A stretch of DNA of 7,656 bases from an uncultured cyanobacterium (GCA_945836835.1 CAMAML010000049.1:1-7656), one strand, 5' to 3'. Shown: positions 1 through 7,251, counted from the stretch's first letter. The notes: a model not told the origin generated them from the letters alone. Numbers and translations are program-made.

Positions 1-51
1 TTTCTTTTTGCATTTTATACTCTTAAAACGCAATCTTCTTTTGCTCAAAAA

Positions 52-207
52 TCATTTAACAACTGCAAAAGATGTTTTAATCCCTGCATCGGCACTGATT
101 TGTCTTGCCGATACAATCGCCGTGGAACGGCGTTTTCTCGCTCCTCTTAATATAAATTCCACACTGTCACAAGTATTTGACGATGGGGTATAAATCTTTT
201 TCAACAT
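52..207 (-). CDS. Hypothetical small protein, 51 aa
   Basis: Reading leftwards from ATG at 207 gives 51 codons ending in TGA at 54-52. The protein starts MLKKIYTPSSNTCDSVEF and has a basic middle, RGARKRRS, at about residues 21-28. It has one cysteine, no signal peptide and no membrane segment. The main support is a strong ribosome binding site, AAAAGGAG, at 225-218, ten bases before the ATG. The overlapping + strand ORF (8-193) has no such site. The gene is divergent from the metallopeptidase gene across about 200 bases. No convincing minus-strand promoter was found: TTGACT at 327-322 has no good -10 at normal spacing, and TTGTAA further down has only a weak one. I do not recognise the family. 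The basic patch could mean nucleic acid binding, but that is a guess. It could also be a chance ORF. Confidence 0.5.
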   Translation of the reverse strand: MLKKIYTPSSNTCDSVEFILRGARKRRSTAIVSARQISADAGIKTSFAVVK

Positions 208-331
208 TTTCGGGGTTCTCCTTTTGGGGTAATCTGTTTACATACTCTTTGTCGTCATCGGGGCGGGGAAACTTTAAAAAATTCTTTTCTTTGTTAAAAA
301 ATTGTTACAATGCATGTTTAAAGTCAATTAT

Positions 332-359
332 TTGACCTTTGGATTTATATAAGTATAAT
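332..359 (+). promoter_or_regulatory. Sigma-70-type promoter of the metallopeptidase gene
   Basis: TTGACC (332-337) and a perfect TATAAT (354-359) are separated by 16 bases, placing the transcript start near 366 and leaving a leader of about 44 bases. A short inverted repeat, GTCAA (323-327) and TTGAC (332-336) with four bases between, overlaps the -35 box and could be an operator half-site pair. The arms are only five bases, so that part is weak. Confidence 0.62.
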
Positions 360-409
360 GTTATTAATGGTTAAGAATTAAGATTTACTCAAAGGAGAGT
401 GAACGCTGT

Positions 410-1093
410 ATGAAATTGAAAAAGATAATTTTAACACTGGGATGTTTTCTGTATCTTGCGGGCGGGGGAAGTTTTGCCTTCGGGGTTAACACTGACGACA
501 TAATCATCCCGAAAAATTTCCCCCAAAAATACACAAAAGAATACGTGGTTGATATTATGCCGTTATACAAAAGTGTCAGCAAAGACCCTGTGGTTTACGT
601 TGCATTGGACATGCTCAAAGGGACGACGGGTGACTATTCGAGAAACGCAATTCTTGGCAACAACCTGACGGGGCGTCCCGTAAAAGTAGAGTTTAAAGAT
701 CTTGGTACAATTAACGAAGAGTATAAATCGTTTGACGCTTTGGGGTGGAAGAAAAAGAACAATCTCTACATTTACATAAACCCTCGTCATAAAGACGCAC
801 CTCCGGGGGCGTTGGCGGCACTTTTGGCTCACGAAGCACTTCATCAGGACGAGTACAACTCACTTGCCGAAGAAACTTACGCTTGGACAATGGAGGCGAC
901 TGTTTGGTGCGAGATTTTGAGTATTTTCCCTGAAAGTAACCAAAAATTGCATCCGCTGGTGAGCCGTGAAAACAATCTGAAACTATTGTACGAGAAGGGC
1001 GGACGTACGGACAAGTACATCAAAAAATCCGTTAATACAAACAAAGGTTATCAAGGGTTGCCGCAAACTTCGCCGGGATTTGAGAATTTGTAG
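410..1093 (+). CDS. Exported putative zinc metallopeptidase (HExxH), family unrecognised
   Basis: A 227-residue protein with an N-terminal export signal: basic MKLKK, a hydrophobic run to about residue 19, then GGGSFA with a plausible signal peptidase I cut after Ala23. The central feature is LLAHEALH, with HEALH at residues 141-145. Ten residues later comes an AEE pair (Glu154/Glu155) in the context SLAEETYAW. HExxH supplies two zinc-binding histidines and the catalytic glutamate, and a glutamate downstream is the usual third ligand of gluzincin-type peptidases. The protein is therefore probably a periplasmic or secreted zinc protease. Substrate and family are not recognisable. Cys12 is not in a proper lipobox, so a lipoprotein is unlikely. 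The start is supported by AGGAG at 393-397, twelve bases upstream, slightly long. It has its own promoter, and gpmI downstream also has one, so it is probably monocistronic. No clear terminator follows. Function is inferred from the motif alone. Confidence 0.85.
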   Translation: MKLKKIILTLGCFLYLAGGGSFAFGVNTDDIIIPKNFPQKYTKEYVVDIMPLYKSVSKDPVVYVALDMLKGTTGDYSRNAILGNNLTGRPVKVEFKDLGTINEEYKSFDALGWKKKNNLYIYINPRHKDAPPGALAALLAHEALHQDEYNSLAEETYAWTMEATVWCEILSIFPESNQKLHPLVSRENNLKLLYEKGGRTDKYIKKSVNTNKGYQGLPQTSPGFENL

Positions 1094-1139
1094 GGTTAAA
1101 TACTGTTCGCCCGTTTGGAATAATAAAAAAAATTTACTC

Positions 1140-1168
1140 TTGTAATTGTTTTATGTCTTGGTTATAAT
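1140..1168 (+). promoter_or_regulatory. Sigma-70-type promoter of gpmI
   Basis: TTGTAA (1140-1145) and a perfect TATAAT (1163-1168) are separated by the ideal 17 bases. Transcription should start near 1175, giving a leader of about 38 bases before the gpmI ATG. Confidence 0.7.
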
Positions 1169-1176
1169 AAACAAGA
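1156..1176. promoter_or_regulatory. Imperfect palindrome over the gpmI -10 box (possible operator)
   Basis: A 21-base near-palindrome centred on base 1166 has outer arms TCTTG (1156-1160) and CAAGA (1172-1176). Nine of the ten base pairs are complementary; only G1161/A1171 fails. It covers the whole -10 hexamer and the expected start site, where a dimeric repressor would block transcription. No known regulator motif is recognised, and the AT-rich centre makes part of the symmetry easy to get by chance. Confidence 0.35.
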
Positions 1177-1212
1177 TAAAAGATAAGATTAACCATAGTT
1201 AGGGAGATAACA

Positions 1213-2739
1213 ATGTCAAAGAGAGTATTATTATGTATTATGGACGGGTGGGGCATAAGCCTTAATCATCCCGAATATGACGCTACAAAACTTGCACATG
1301 CCGAAAATGTTACAAGATTGGAAAAAGAGTATCCGTCGATTTCAATTCACGCAGACGGGGAATACGTTGGTTTGCCTGCGGGACAAATGGGTAACAGCGA
1401 AGTCGGCCACCTCAATTTGGGGGCGGGAAGAATTGTCTATCAAGATTTGTCGAAGATTAACAACGCAATAAAGGACGGAACTTTCTACAAGAACGAAAGA
1501 TTTTTGCTTGCGGTAAACCATGCAAAGGAAAACAACTCCGCACTCCATATTTTCGGGCTTGTATCGGAAGGCGGGGTTCACTCGTCGTTGGAACATTTGC
1601 TCGCTTTGATTAAACTTGCGGCGGATGAAGGGTTGAAAAAAGTTTACGTTCATGCATTCCTTGACGGGCGTGACACACCGCCTCAAAGTGCCTGCACTTT
1701 CCTTACGCGAGTAGAAGAACAGCTCAAAAAATACAATCTTCCGCCTGTTGCAACCGTTATCGGAAGATACTATATAATGGACAGAGACAACCGTTGGGAA
1801 AGGGTTGAAAAAGGATATGACGCACTCCTTTTGGGTGAAGGATTGCACTCAAAGAGTGCTTGCGATGCGGTTAAAGAGTCTTACGCAAGAGGGGACAACG
1901 ACGAATTTGTGCTTCCGACCGTAATCGGTGGGGAAGAAAGTCGAATAAAGGATAACGACTCCGTAATCTTTATAAACTTCAGACCGGACAGAGCAAGAGA
2001 AATCTCAAAGGCTTTGAATTTTGAAGATTTTGACGGGTTTAACAGAAAGAAAGTTCTTAAAAATCTTTGCTACGTAACGATGACAAAATACAACGAAGAT
2101 TTCACCTTCCCCGTTGCGTTTCCGAAAGAAATCCCCGCAAACAAATTGGGCGATGTACTTGAGGCAAACGGCATAAACCAGTTTAGAACGGCGGAAACCG
2201 AAAAGTATGCACACGTAACATTTTTCTTCAACGGCGGGATTGATGAGCCGCAACCTCACGAAACAAGGGTTCTTGTGCCGTCGCCAAAGGTTGCGACTTA
2301 TGACCTTCAACCGGAGATGAGTGCGATTGAGGTTTGCGAAAACGTTCTGAATGCAATAAAAAATCCTGAATATCAGTTTATACTCGTAAACTTTGCAAAT
2401 CCTGATATGGTAGGGCATACGGGTGTAATCGAAGCGGCAACCAAGGCTTGCAAAACGGTTGACGAATGTGTCGGAAAAATTGCACAGGCATGCAAAGAAA
2501 ACGGGATTGTTATGTTGTTGACGGCAGATCACGGTAATTCCGAGGTTATGGTGAACTCCGAAACGGGTAAACCGCAGACCGCACACACGACAAACAAGGT
2601 TCCGTTTGTTTTGATTAACGCTCTGGAGGGGACCGAATTAAAGGATGACGGGGCTTTGTGCAACATTGCGCCTACGGTTCTTCAGCTCTTCGGGATTGAA
2701 AAGCCTGCGGAAATGAATTGTGACTCTTTGATAAAATAG
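1213..2739 (+). CDS. gpmI: 2,3-bisphosphoglycerate-independent phosphoglycerate mutase
   Basis: A 508-residue cytoplasmic enzyme that interconverts 3- and 2-phosphoglycerate in glycolysis and gluconeogenesis using two divalent metal ions, typically Mn2+. Length and motif order match the family. First-domain metal and nucleophile sites are MDGWG (Asp11) and GQMGNSEVGHLN, with Ser62 as the phosphorylated serine. The inserted phosphotransferase domain (about 80-300) carries His123, DGRDTPP (151-157), GRYYIMDRDNRWERV (184-198) and NFRPDR (255-260). The returning phosphatase domain has NPDMVGHTG (Asp398, His402), TADHGN (Asp439, His440) and AHTT (His458), the expected metal ligands. No key residue is missing. 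The ATG is preceded by AGGGAG (1201-1206) at six bases. It has its own promoter with a palindrome on the -10, and a strong terminator follows, so it may be largely monocistronic. Its fold belongs to the alkaline phosphatase superfamily, as does that of DeoB further along. Identification is firm. Confidence 0.98.
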   Translation: MSKRVLLCIMDGWGISLNHPEYDATKLAHAENVTRLEKEYPSISIHADGEYVGLPAGQMGNSEVGHLNLGAGRIVYQDLSKINNAIKDGTFYKNERFLLAVNHAKENNSALHIFGLVSEGGVHSSLEHLLALIKLAADEGLKKVYVHAFLDGRDTPPQSACTFLTRVEEQLKKYNLPPVATVIGRYYIMDRDNRWERVEKGYDALLLGEGLHSKSACDAVKESYARGDNDEFVLPTVIGGEESRIKDNDSVIFINFRPDRAREISKALNFEDFDGFNRKKVLKNLCYVTMTKYNEDFTFPVAFPKEIPANKLGDVLEANGINQFRTAETEKYAHVTFFFNGGIDEPQPHETRVLVPSPKVATYDLQPEMSAIEVCENVLNAIKNPEYQFILVNFANPDMVGHTGVIEAATKACKTVDECVGKIAQACKENGIVMLLTADHGNSEVMVNSETGKPQTAHTTNKVPFVLINALEGTELKDDGALCNIAPTVLQLFGIEKPAEMNCDSLIK

Positions 2740-2749
2740 CAGACGGTAT

Positions 2750-2782
2750 AAAAAGTACCGATTTAATACATCGGTACTTTTT
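2750..2782 (+). terminator. Rho-independent terminator after gpmI, abutting the SNF2 gene
   Basis: Perfect 13-bp stem: left arm 2750-2762 (AAAAAGTACCGAT), seven-base loop TTAATAC, right arm 2770-2782 (ATCGGTACTTTTT). The right arm ends in a five-T run. It starts ten bases after the gpmI stop. A-run and T-run are symmetrical, so it could work in both directions, although no minus-strand gene here would use that. It ends 18 bases before the next ATG, so SNF2 expression must come from read-through or from a start within or just before the hairpin. Confidence 0.85.
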
Positions 2783-2800
2783 GATAAGGAATTGGAATTT

Positions 2801-5770
2801 ATGACAACTCAAAATACATTGGATATTGATTTTTCTATTAAAAAGAACGACGTTGACGAACTGTTTTTTAACCTCTCGGAGAACCCCGAAGGGTTTAAGA
2901 ACAAAGATTTTCGATATACGTTAAGCCTCATTTATCAAACGGTTGAGGACGAGTTTAAGGACGTGTTTTTAAGCCCGCACACTCCTGCGAGAAACACCGA
3001 TTTCTTTTTGATAAACGAAAATGACAAACTGTCTTTTTTTGTTACCCCGACCAATAATTTTGAGTATTACTTAAAGTCAAAAGGTTCTCTGTTCAGATTT
3101 CGTTCTCAGGTATTGGGGCAGTATGTCGGCTATTATATGGATTTAGACCTTGTCATGGATTATTTTGGCGGGTTTGGCGATATTGTCGACATGGAGTCGT
3201 TGACCCCGACGTTTATTTATATGAACAACCTTGCCCATTTTGTGATGAAACTCATCGAAAAACTTTACTTTATCCCTGTTGTTAAACAAAAGGGGGTAAT
3301 GTTCAGAATTGTTTATGAGCCGATTATTCCAAATTCGCAGGTTGCGGGAATTATCAACAAGTTTGAGGAAAACATTCCCGAAAATCTTTTTATAAAAGGA
3401 GAAAAGCCCGAAAACTTTGTCAGAGATTTCATCCATTATTATATGAATTACGTGATTTACAAATTCCTTAACATCAAGGCGTACAAGTTTAAGGACGTGA
3501 AATCGGGAACGTATTTGATAAAAGACCTTGAGCAAAAAGCCTCCATGCGAGGGGTGGAGATTGCGGAAAACTTTGTAAACTGGTTTGATGAATTGTACCT
3601 CGGAAAGTATGACGTAATCCCGTTCTTCAAGATTGAAAAGGTTGACGACGAACTGTTCAGATTAAAAGTCCATATCAAAAACAGAAAAACCAATGAAAAC
3701 GTGCTTATTGATGAACTTTATCATAAAGAAACGGTTTTTGACGCAAACGCTTCCGATATTGCAAAAATCGTCGAAAAACAGCTTAACTACGCAATTCGTT
3801 ACATGCCTGAGTTGGAAGATTTGTTTGAGGATGAAGAAAAACTTTCGCTCGATTTGAACCTGAACGAAGTTTATAAAATCATAACCCAGACGGCATATTA
3901 CCTTCAAAAAGCACAGATTGAAGTCGTCTTGCCGAAAGAACTCGTTAATATCGTCGTTCCGAGAGCCTCCATTAACGCAAAAGTTAAAAATTCCCGCTCA
4001 CAAGATTTGACGGATTTGTTCAACAACACTTCCTCGTCAAAACTTGCACTGGATGATATTTTGGAATTTTCATACGAAATTGCACTCGGAAACGAAAAAA
4101 TTTCGCTGGAAGAGTTTAACAAACTTGTTGAGACGAGCAACGGATTAATCAAGTACAAGAACAAGTACGTTTTGATTGACAAAGAAGAAAGTAAGAAGAT
4201 TTTTGAACAGATTGCAAAAGCGAACTTTAAATCTTTGTCGAGAATGGAGTTAATCCACGCCTCGATGTCGGGACAGCTTGCACAGTACGATTTTGACTAC
4301 GACGACGCTTATGCTCGTGTTATTCAAGACTTTACAAAGCCTGTCGATGTCGATCCGCCTAAGTCTTTGCAGGGTGAATTGAGACCTTATCAGATGACGG
4401 GGTTGAAATGGCTCTGGACAAACGTTTCAAAAGGGTTTGGCGTATGTATGGCGGACGATATGGGGCTTGGTAAAACCATTCAGATTATCAGTTTACTGCT
4501 GAAGATGAAAGAGGAAGGCAGACTCAAAAAGCCTGTTCTCGTAATTTGCCCGACAACCTTAATCGGGAACTGGATGAAAGAGTTACAGATGTTTGCACCG
4601 TCGTTGGACGCGGTAGTTTACCACGGAACGGAAAGAAAGCTCGACGTTAAGCACGACATAATTTTGACGACTTATGCCATTATGAGAATTGATGTTGAGG
4701 AGCTGAAAAAGCACCAGTGGGGAATCGTAATCGTTGACGAGGCACAAAACATTAAGAACCCGGACACGGCTCAAACTCTTGCGATTAAGACACTTAAAGC
4801 CGAAACAAAAGTTGCGATGACGGGTACTCCGGTTGAAAACAGGCTTACCGAGTTGTGGAGCATTTTCGACTTCATTAACCAAGGGTATTTGGGAAGTCTT
4901 AAAGAGTTTCAGAAGAGTTACGCAATCCCGATTGAGCGGTTTAAGGAAAATTCCCGTGCCGCAAAGTTGAAAATGTCTGTGTCTCCGTTTGTTTTAAGAA
5001 GGTTAAAGACGGACAAGAACGTCATTTCGGATTTGCCGGAGAAGATGGTTTTGAACGAATACTGCTACTTGTCAAAACCGCAGGCGGTACTATACGAAAA
5101 AACTTTGAACGAAATGATGGAAAAGATAAGCGAATTTTCGGGTATCAACAGACGCGGAAATATTTTCAAACTTATCACGGCGTTGAAGCAGATATGCAAT
5201 CACCCTTACCAGTTCTTAAAGTCGGGTGAGATGAGCAGAGAAATGTCAGGTAAAATGGACAAATGTATTTCGATCGTTCAGACAATTCTCGACAACGGCG
5301 AAAAGACCCTTATTTTCACTCAGTATAAGGAAATGGGCGATATTCTCTGCAAGATTATTGCGGATGAATGTAACACCGAGCCTCTGTTCTTCCACGGCTC
5401 GTTGAGCGTTCAGCAAAGAGAAGAACTTATCCAAAAATTCCAAACGGACGACAATACAAAAGTTATGATTTTGTCCCTGAAAGCGGGCGGAACGGGGTTG
5501 AACCTTACGAGTGCGACAAACGTTATCCACTACGACTTGTGGTGGAACCCTGCGGTAGAAGATCAGGCAACCGACCGTACGTACAGAATTGGGCAAGACA
5601 AAAACGTTATGGTTCACAGGATGATTACTCTCGGAACTTTTGAAGAAAAAATTGACGAGATGTTGAAGGCTAAAAAAGAACTTGCCGATTTAGCGGTTTA
5701 CGAAGGCGAAAAGATTATTACGGAACTTTCGGACGACGAAATTTACGAAATCTTTACGCTTACCGCATAA
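2801..5770 (+). CDS. SNF2-family DEAD/DEAH-box ATPase (HepA/RapA-like)
   Basis: A 989-residue protein counted from ATG 2801, chosen because AAGGA (2786-2790) sits ten bases upstream. An in-frame TTG at 2792 lies too close to that site. The C-terminal half is a complete SNF2 motor: LRPYQ (about 527-531), Walker A DDMGLGKT (552-559, Lys558), VDEAQ with Walker B at 646-649, TGTP (674-677), LRRLK (732-736), then the second lobe with FFHGS (863-867), AGGTGLNL (895-902), WWNP (914-917) and DRTYRIGQ (925-932, arginine finger region). Such proteins use ATP to translocate on duplex DNA and remodel protein-DNA or polymerase-DNA complexes; they rarely unwind DNA. The N-terminal half has no cysteines, hence no SWIM zinc finger. 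Around 345-470, especially ALGNEKISLEEF (428-439), it resembles the bacterial SNF2-associated domain DUF3670; that match is from memory. No methylase, nuclease or defence partner is adjacent. deoB follows after 37 bases. The exact role (transcription recycling, repair or other) is not determinable. Confidence 0.95.
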   Translation: MTTQNTLDIDFSIKKNDVDELFFNLSENPEGFKNKDFRYTLSLIYQTVEDEFKDVFLSPHTPARNTDFFLINENDKLSFFVTPTNNFEYYLKSKGSLFRFRSQVLGQYVGYYMDLDLVMDYFGGFGDIVDMESLTPTFIYMNNLAHFVMKLIEKLYFIPVVKQKGVMFRIVYEPIIPNSQVAGIINKFEENIPENLFIKGEKPENFVRDFIHYYMNYVIYKFLNIKAYKFKDVKSGTYLIKDLEQKASMRGVEIAENFVNWFDELYLGKYDVIPFFKIEKVDDELFRLKVHIKNRKTNENVLIDELYHKETVFDANASDIAKIVEKQLNYAIRYMPELEDLFEDEEKLSLDLNLNEVYKIITQTAYYLQKAQIEVVLPKELVNIVVPRASINAKVKNSRSQDLTDLFNNTSSSKLALDDILEFSYEIALGNEKISLEEFNKLVETSNGLIKYKNKYVLIDKEESKKIFEQIAKANFKSLSRMELIHASMSGQLAQYDFDYDDAYARVIQDFTKPVDVDPPKSLQGELRPYQMTGLKWLWTNVSKGFGVCMADDMGLGKTIQIISLLLKMKEEGRLKKPVLVICPTTLIGNWMKELQMFAPSLDAVVYHGTERKLDVKHDIILTTYAIMRIDVEELKKHQWGIVIVDEAQNIKNPDTAQTLAIKTLKAETKVAMTGTPVENRLTELWSIFDFINQGYLGSLKEFQKSYAIPIERFKENSRAAKLKMSVSPFVLRRLKTDKNVISDLPEKMVLNEYCYLSKPQAVLYEKTLNEMMEKISEFSGINRRGNIFKLITALKQICNHPYQFLKSGEMSREMSGKMDKCISIVQTILDNGEKTLIFTQYKEMGDILCKIIADECNTEPLFFHGSLSVQQREELIQKFQTDDNTKVMILSLKAGGTGLNLTSATNVIHYDLWWNPAVEDQATDRTYRIGQDKNVMVHRMITLGTFEEKIDEMLKAKKELADLAVYEGEKIITELSDDEIYEIFTLTA

Positions 5771-5807
5771 TTTTTGTTGAAAAAATAAGAACGGAAAGAG
5801 GTTTTCT

Positions 5808-6983
5808 ATGAAAAGAGCTATCGTTGTTATAATTGATTCCATGGGAATAGGGGCAATGCCTGATTGTAAAGACTTCGGGGATGTGCCGGAGTGTAACACC
5901 TTAAAACACGTTTGCGAGTTTAACGGCGGGTTAAATGTTCCGAGTTTGGCAAAAATGGGACTGGGAAATTTGCAGGACTTTAAAGGGATTGAAAAAACTT
6001 CCTTTCCGACGGCAAGCTACGGCACGATGATTGAGGCGTCAAAGGGCAAGGACACAACGACGGGACACTGGGAGTTTATGGGGCTTGTCAACGAAAAGCC
6101 GTTCGCAACTTTTCCAAAAGGGTTTCCCGATGAATTAATTGAAAAATTTGTAAAAGAGACGGGCTGTGGCGGGGTGCTTGCAAACAAGCCCGCAAGCGGT
6201 ACGGTTATTATCGAAGAATTGAACGACGAACACCACGCAACAAAGTTTCCGATAGTGTACACGAGTGCGGACAGCGTTTTTCAGATTGCGGTCGATACGG
6301 ACTTAATCCCGCTTGAAACGCTTTACGATTGGTGCAAAATTGCACGAAAAATCCTTGATGACGGTGGCTATAACGTTTCAAGAGTAATCGCAAGACCTTA
6401 TAAAATCATCGACGGAAAGCCGACAAGAATTTCAAAAGACAGACGGGACTATTCAATGGTACCTCGACACACCCTTTTAAACGAGATAAAGGACAGCGGA
6501 GCAAAAGTTATTGCAATCGGCAAGATTGAAGATATTTTCTCAAAATCGGGGGTTACACACGCAATCCACACCGGCTCAAATAAAGAGGGGCTGGAACTTA
6601 CGTTAAAAGCCGTACGGAATGAGCTGGATTTAGAAAGTATCGCATACGCCGATTATGTCGAAAAAAATATGCCTTACGAAATGATTTTTACAAACCTCGT
6701 CGATACTGACATGCTCTACGGCCACAGAAACGATCCTAAAGGTTACGGCAAGGCGATTGAGGAAATCGACACATACATTCCAAAAATAATTGAGAGCATG
6801 ACGGGGGAAGATTTGTTGATAATTACGGCAGATCACGGTTGTGACCCGTGTGTCGCGGGAACCGATCACACGAGAGAATGCGTACCGCTGCTCGTCTTTA
6901 ACAAAAAAGAAGAGGGCAAAAATCTCGGCACGCTATACGGGTTTAGTCATGTGGCGGATTTTATAAAAAAGTGGATATTTTAG
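5808..6983 (+). CDS. deoB: Phosphopentomutase
   Basis: A 391-residue cytoplasmic enzyme that interconverts ribose 1-phosphate and ribose 5-phosphate, and the deoxy forms, linking nucleoside breakdown to pentose metabolism. It needs two metal ions, typically Mn2+. Visible motifs: VVIIDSMGIG with metal ligand Asp10; GKDTTTGHWEFMG (80-92), where Thr85 before GHWE is the expected phosphorylated nucleophile; NKPASGT (126-132); the cap domain with VIARPY (193-198) and RRDYS (212-216); VDTDMLYGHR with Asp301 and His306; TADHG with Asp342 and His343; and GTDHTRE with His354. Spacing of these ligands agrees with the characterised Bacillus enzyme, and the length is normal. AAAGAGG (5795-5801) lies six bases before the ATG. 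It follows the SNF2 gene by 37 bases with no promoter or terminator between, so the two are probably one transcript. No other deo/nucleoside gene is nearby. The last codons contain the ferredoxin promoter. Confidence 0.97.
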   Translation: MKRAIVVIIDSMGIGAMPDCKDFGDVPECNTLKHVCEFNGGLNVPSLAKMGLGNLQDFKGIEKTSFPTASYGTMIEASKGKDTTTGHWEFMGLVNEKPFATFPKGFPDELIEKFVKETGCGGVLANKPASGTVIIEELNDEHHATKFPIVYTSADSVFQIAVDTDLIPLETLYDWCKIARKILDDGGYNVSRVIARPYKIIDGKPTRISKDRRDYSMVPRHTLLNEIKDSGAKVIAIGKIEDIFSKSGVTHAIHTGSNKEGLELTLKAVRNELDLESIAYADYVEKNMPYEMIFTNLVDTDMLYGHRNDPKGYGKAIEEIDTYIPKIIESMTGEDLLIITADHGCDPCVAGTDHTRECVPLLVFNKKEEGKNLGTLYGFSHVADFIKKWIF

Positions 6984-7000
6984 AATATTTGTAGTATAAT
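6972..7000 (+). promoter_or_regulatory. Sigma-70-type promoter of the ferredoxin gene
   Basis: TGGATA (6972-6977, four of six consensus bases) is 17 bases from a perfect TATAAT (6995-7000). The -35 lies inside the final codons of deoB, and transcription should start near 7006-7008. This lets ferredoxin be expressed independently of the SNF2-deoB transcript, although no terminator after deoB blocks read-through. Confidence 0.62.
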
Positions 7001-7005
7001 TTTGT

Positions 7006-7021
7006 CGTGAAGAAATTCACG
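7006..7021 (+). other. GAAA-tetraloop hairpin at the ferredoxin mRNA 5' end
   Basis: CGTGAA (7006-7011), GAAA, TTCACG (7016-7021) forms a perfect six-bp stem closed by a GNRA tetraloop. The predicted transcript start falls on its first bases, so the mRNA would begin with this hairpin. It ends 17 bases before the AAGGAG site and would not hide it. Hairpins at the extreme 5' end are known to slow mRNA decay, as in E. coli ompA; that role here is inferred. Confidence 0.45.
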
Positions 7022-7051
7022 TAATGTAGTTAAGACAAAAGGAGAAATAAA

Positions 7052-7228
7052 ATGAGCGTAAAAGTTTCAGATGATTGTATTGCTTGCGGTGCTTGCGAAT
7101 CAATTTGTGATGCGGTATTTTCAATCGAAGATAAGGCTGTTGTTAACGAATCAGCAGTTGCCGACAACATGGATTGCGTTCAAGAAGCAGCAGATTCTTG
7201 CCCGGTAAGTGCTATCGTTATCGAATAG
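7052..7228 (+). CDS. Ferredoxin, single [4Fe-4S], Thermotoga type
   Basis: A 58-residue acidic protein, a soluble low-potential one-electron carrier for anaerobic metabolism (typical partners are pyruvate:ferredoxin oxidoreductase and hydrogenase). Cluster ligands are C9-x2-C12-x2-C15 in DDCIACGACESIC plus Cys50 in EAADSCP. Cys19 and Cys42 fall where Thermotoga maritima ferredoxin has its disulfide pair (Cys20-Cys43), so this is a two-motif ancestor with one cluster left rather than a 2[4Fe-4S] protein. The usual proline after the fourth cysteine of the first motif is Asp20 here. AAGGAG (7039-7044) is seven bases before the ATG. Its own promoter, a 5' hairpin and a strong terminator mark a monocistronic, probably highly expressed unit. 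Codon use looks different from its neighbours (six GAT to one GAC for Asp; mostly GCA/GCT for Ala), which fits high expression. It is shorter than 60 codons and easily missed by ORF calling. Confidence 0.96.
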   Translation: MSVKVSDDCIACGACESICDAVFSIEDKAVVNESAVADNMDCVQEAADSCPVSAIVIE

Positions 7229-7251
7229 TTTTTTAAGGGTAAATAATTTCT

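Noticed and set aside
1..13. Possible start of another minus-strand gene (ATG at 13-11 reading into the window edge)
   Set aside because: Only four codons are visible and the upstream site is weak, so it cannot be supported.
8..193. 61-codon + strand ORF at the left edge
   Set aside because: It has no ribosome binding site and is antisense to the minus-strand 51-aa ORF, which has a strong one.
410..445. Lipoprotein signal at Cys12 of the metallopeptidase
   Set aside because: The preceding TLG does not fit a lipobox, and the hydrophobic core continues past the cysteine.
2520..6841. Identical 15-base stretch ACGGCAGATCACGGT in gpmI and deoB
   Set aside because: It encodes the shared T-A-D-H-G metal-binding motif of the superfamily. 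Homology and codon preference explain it without recombination.
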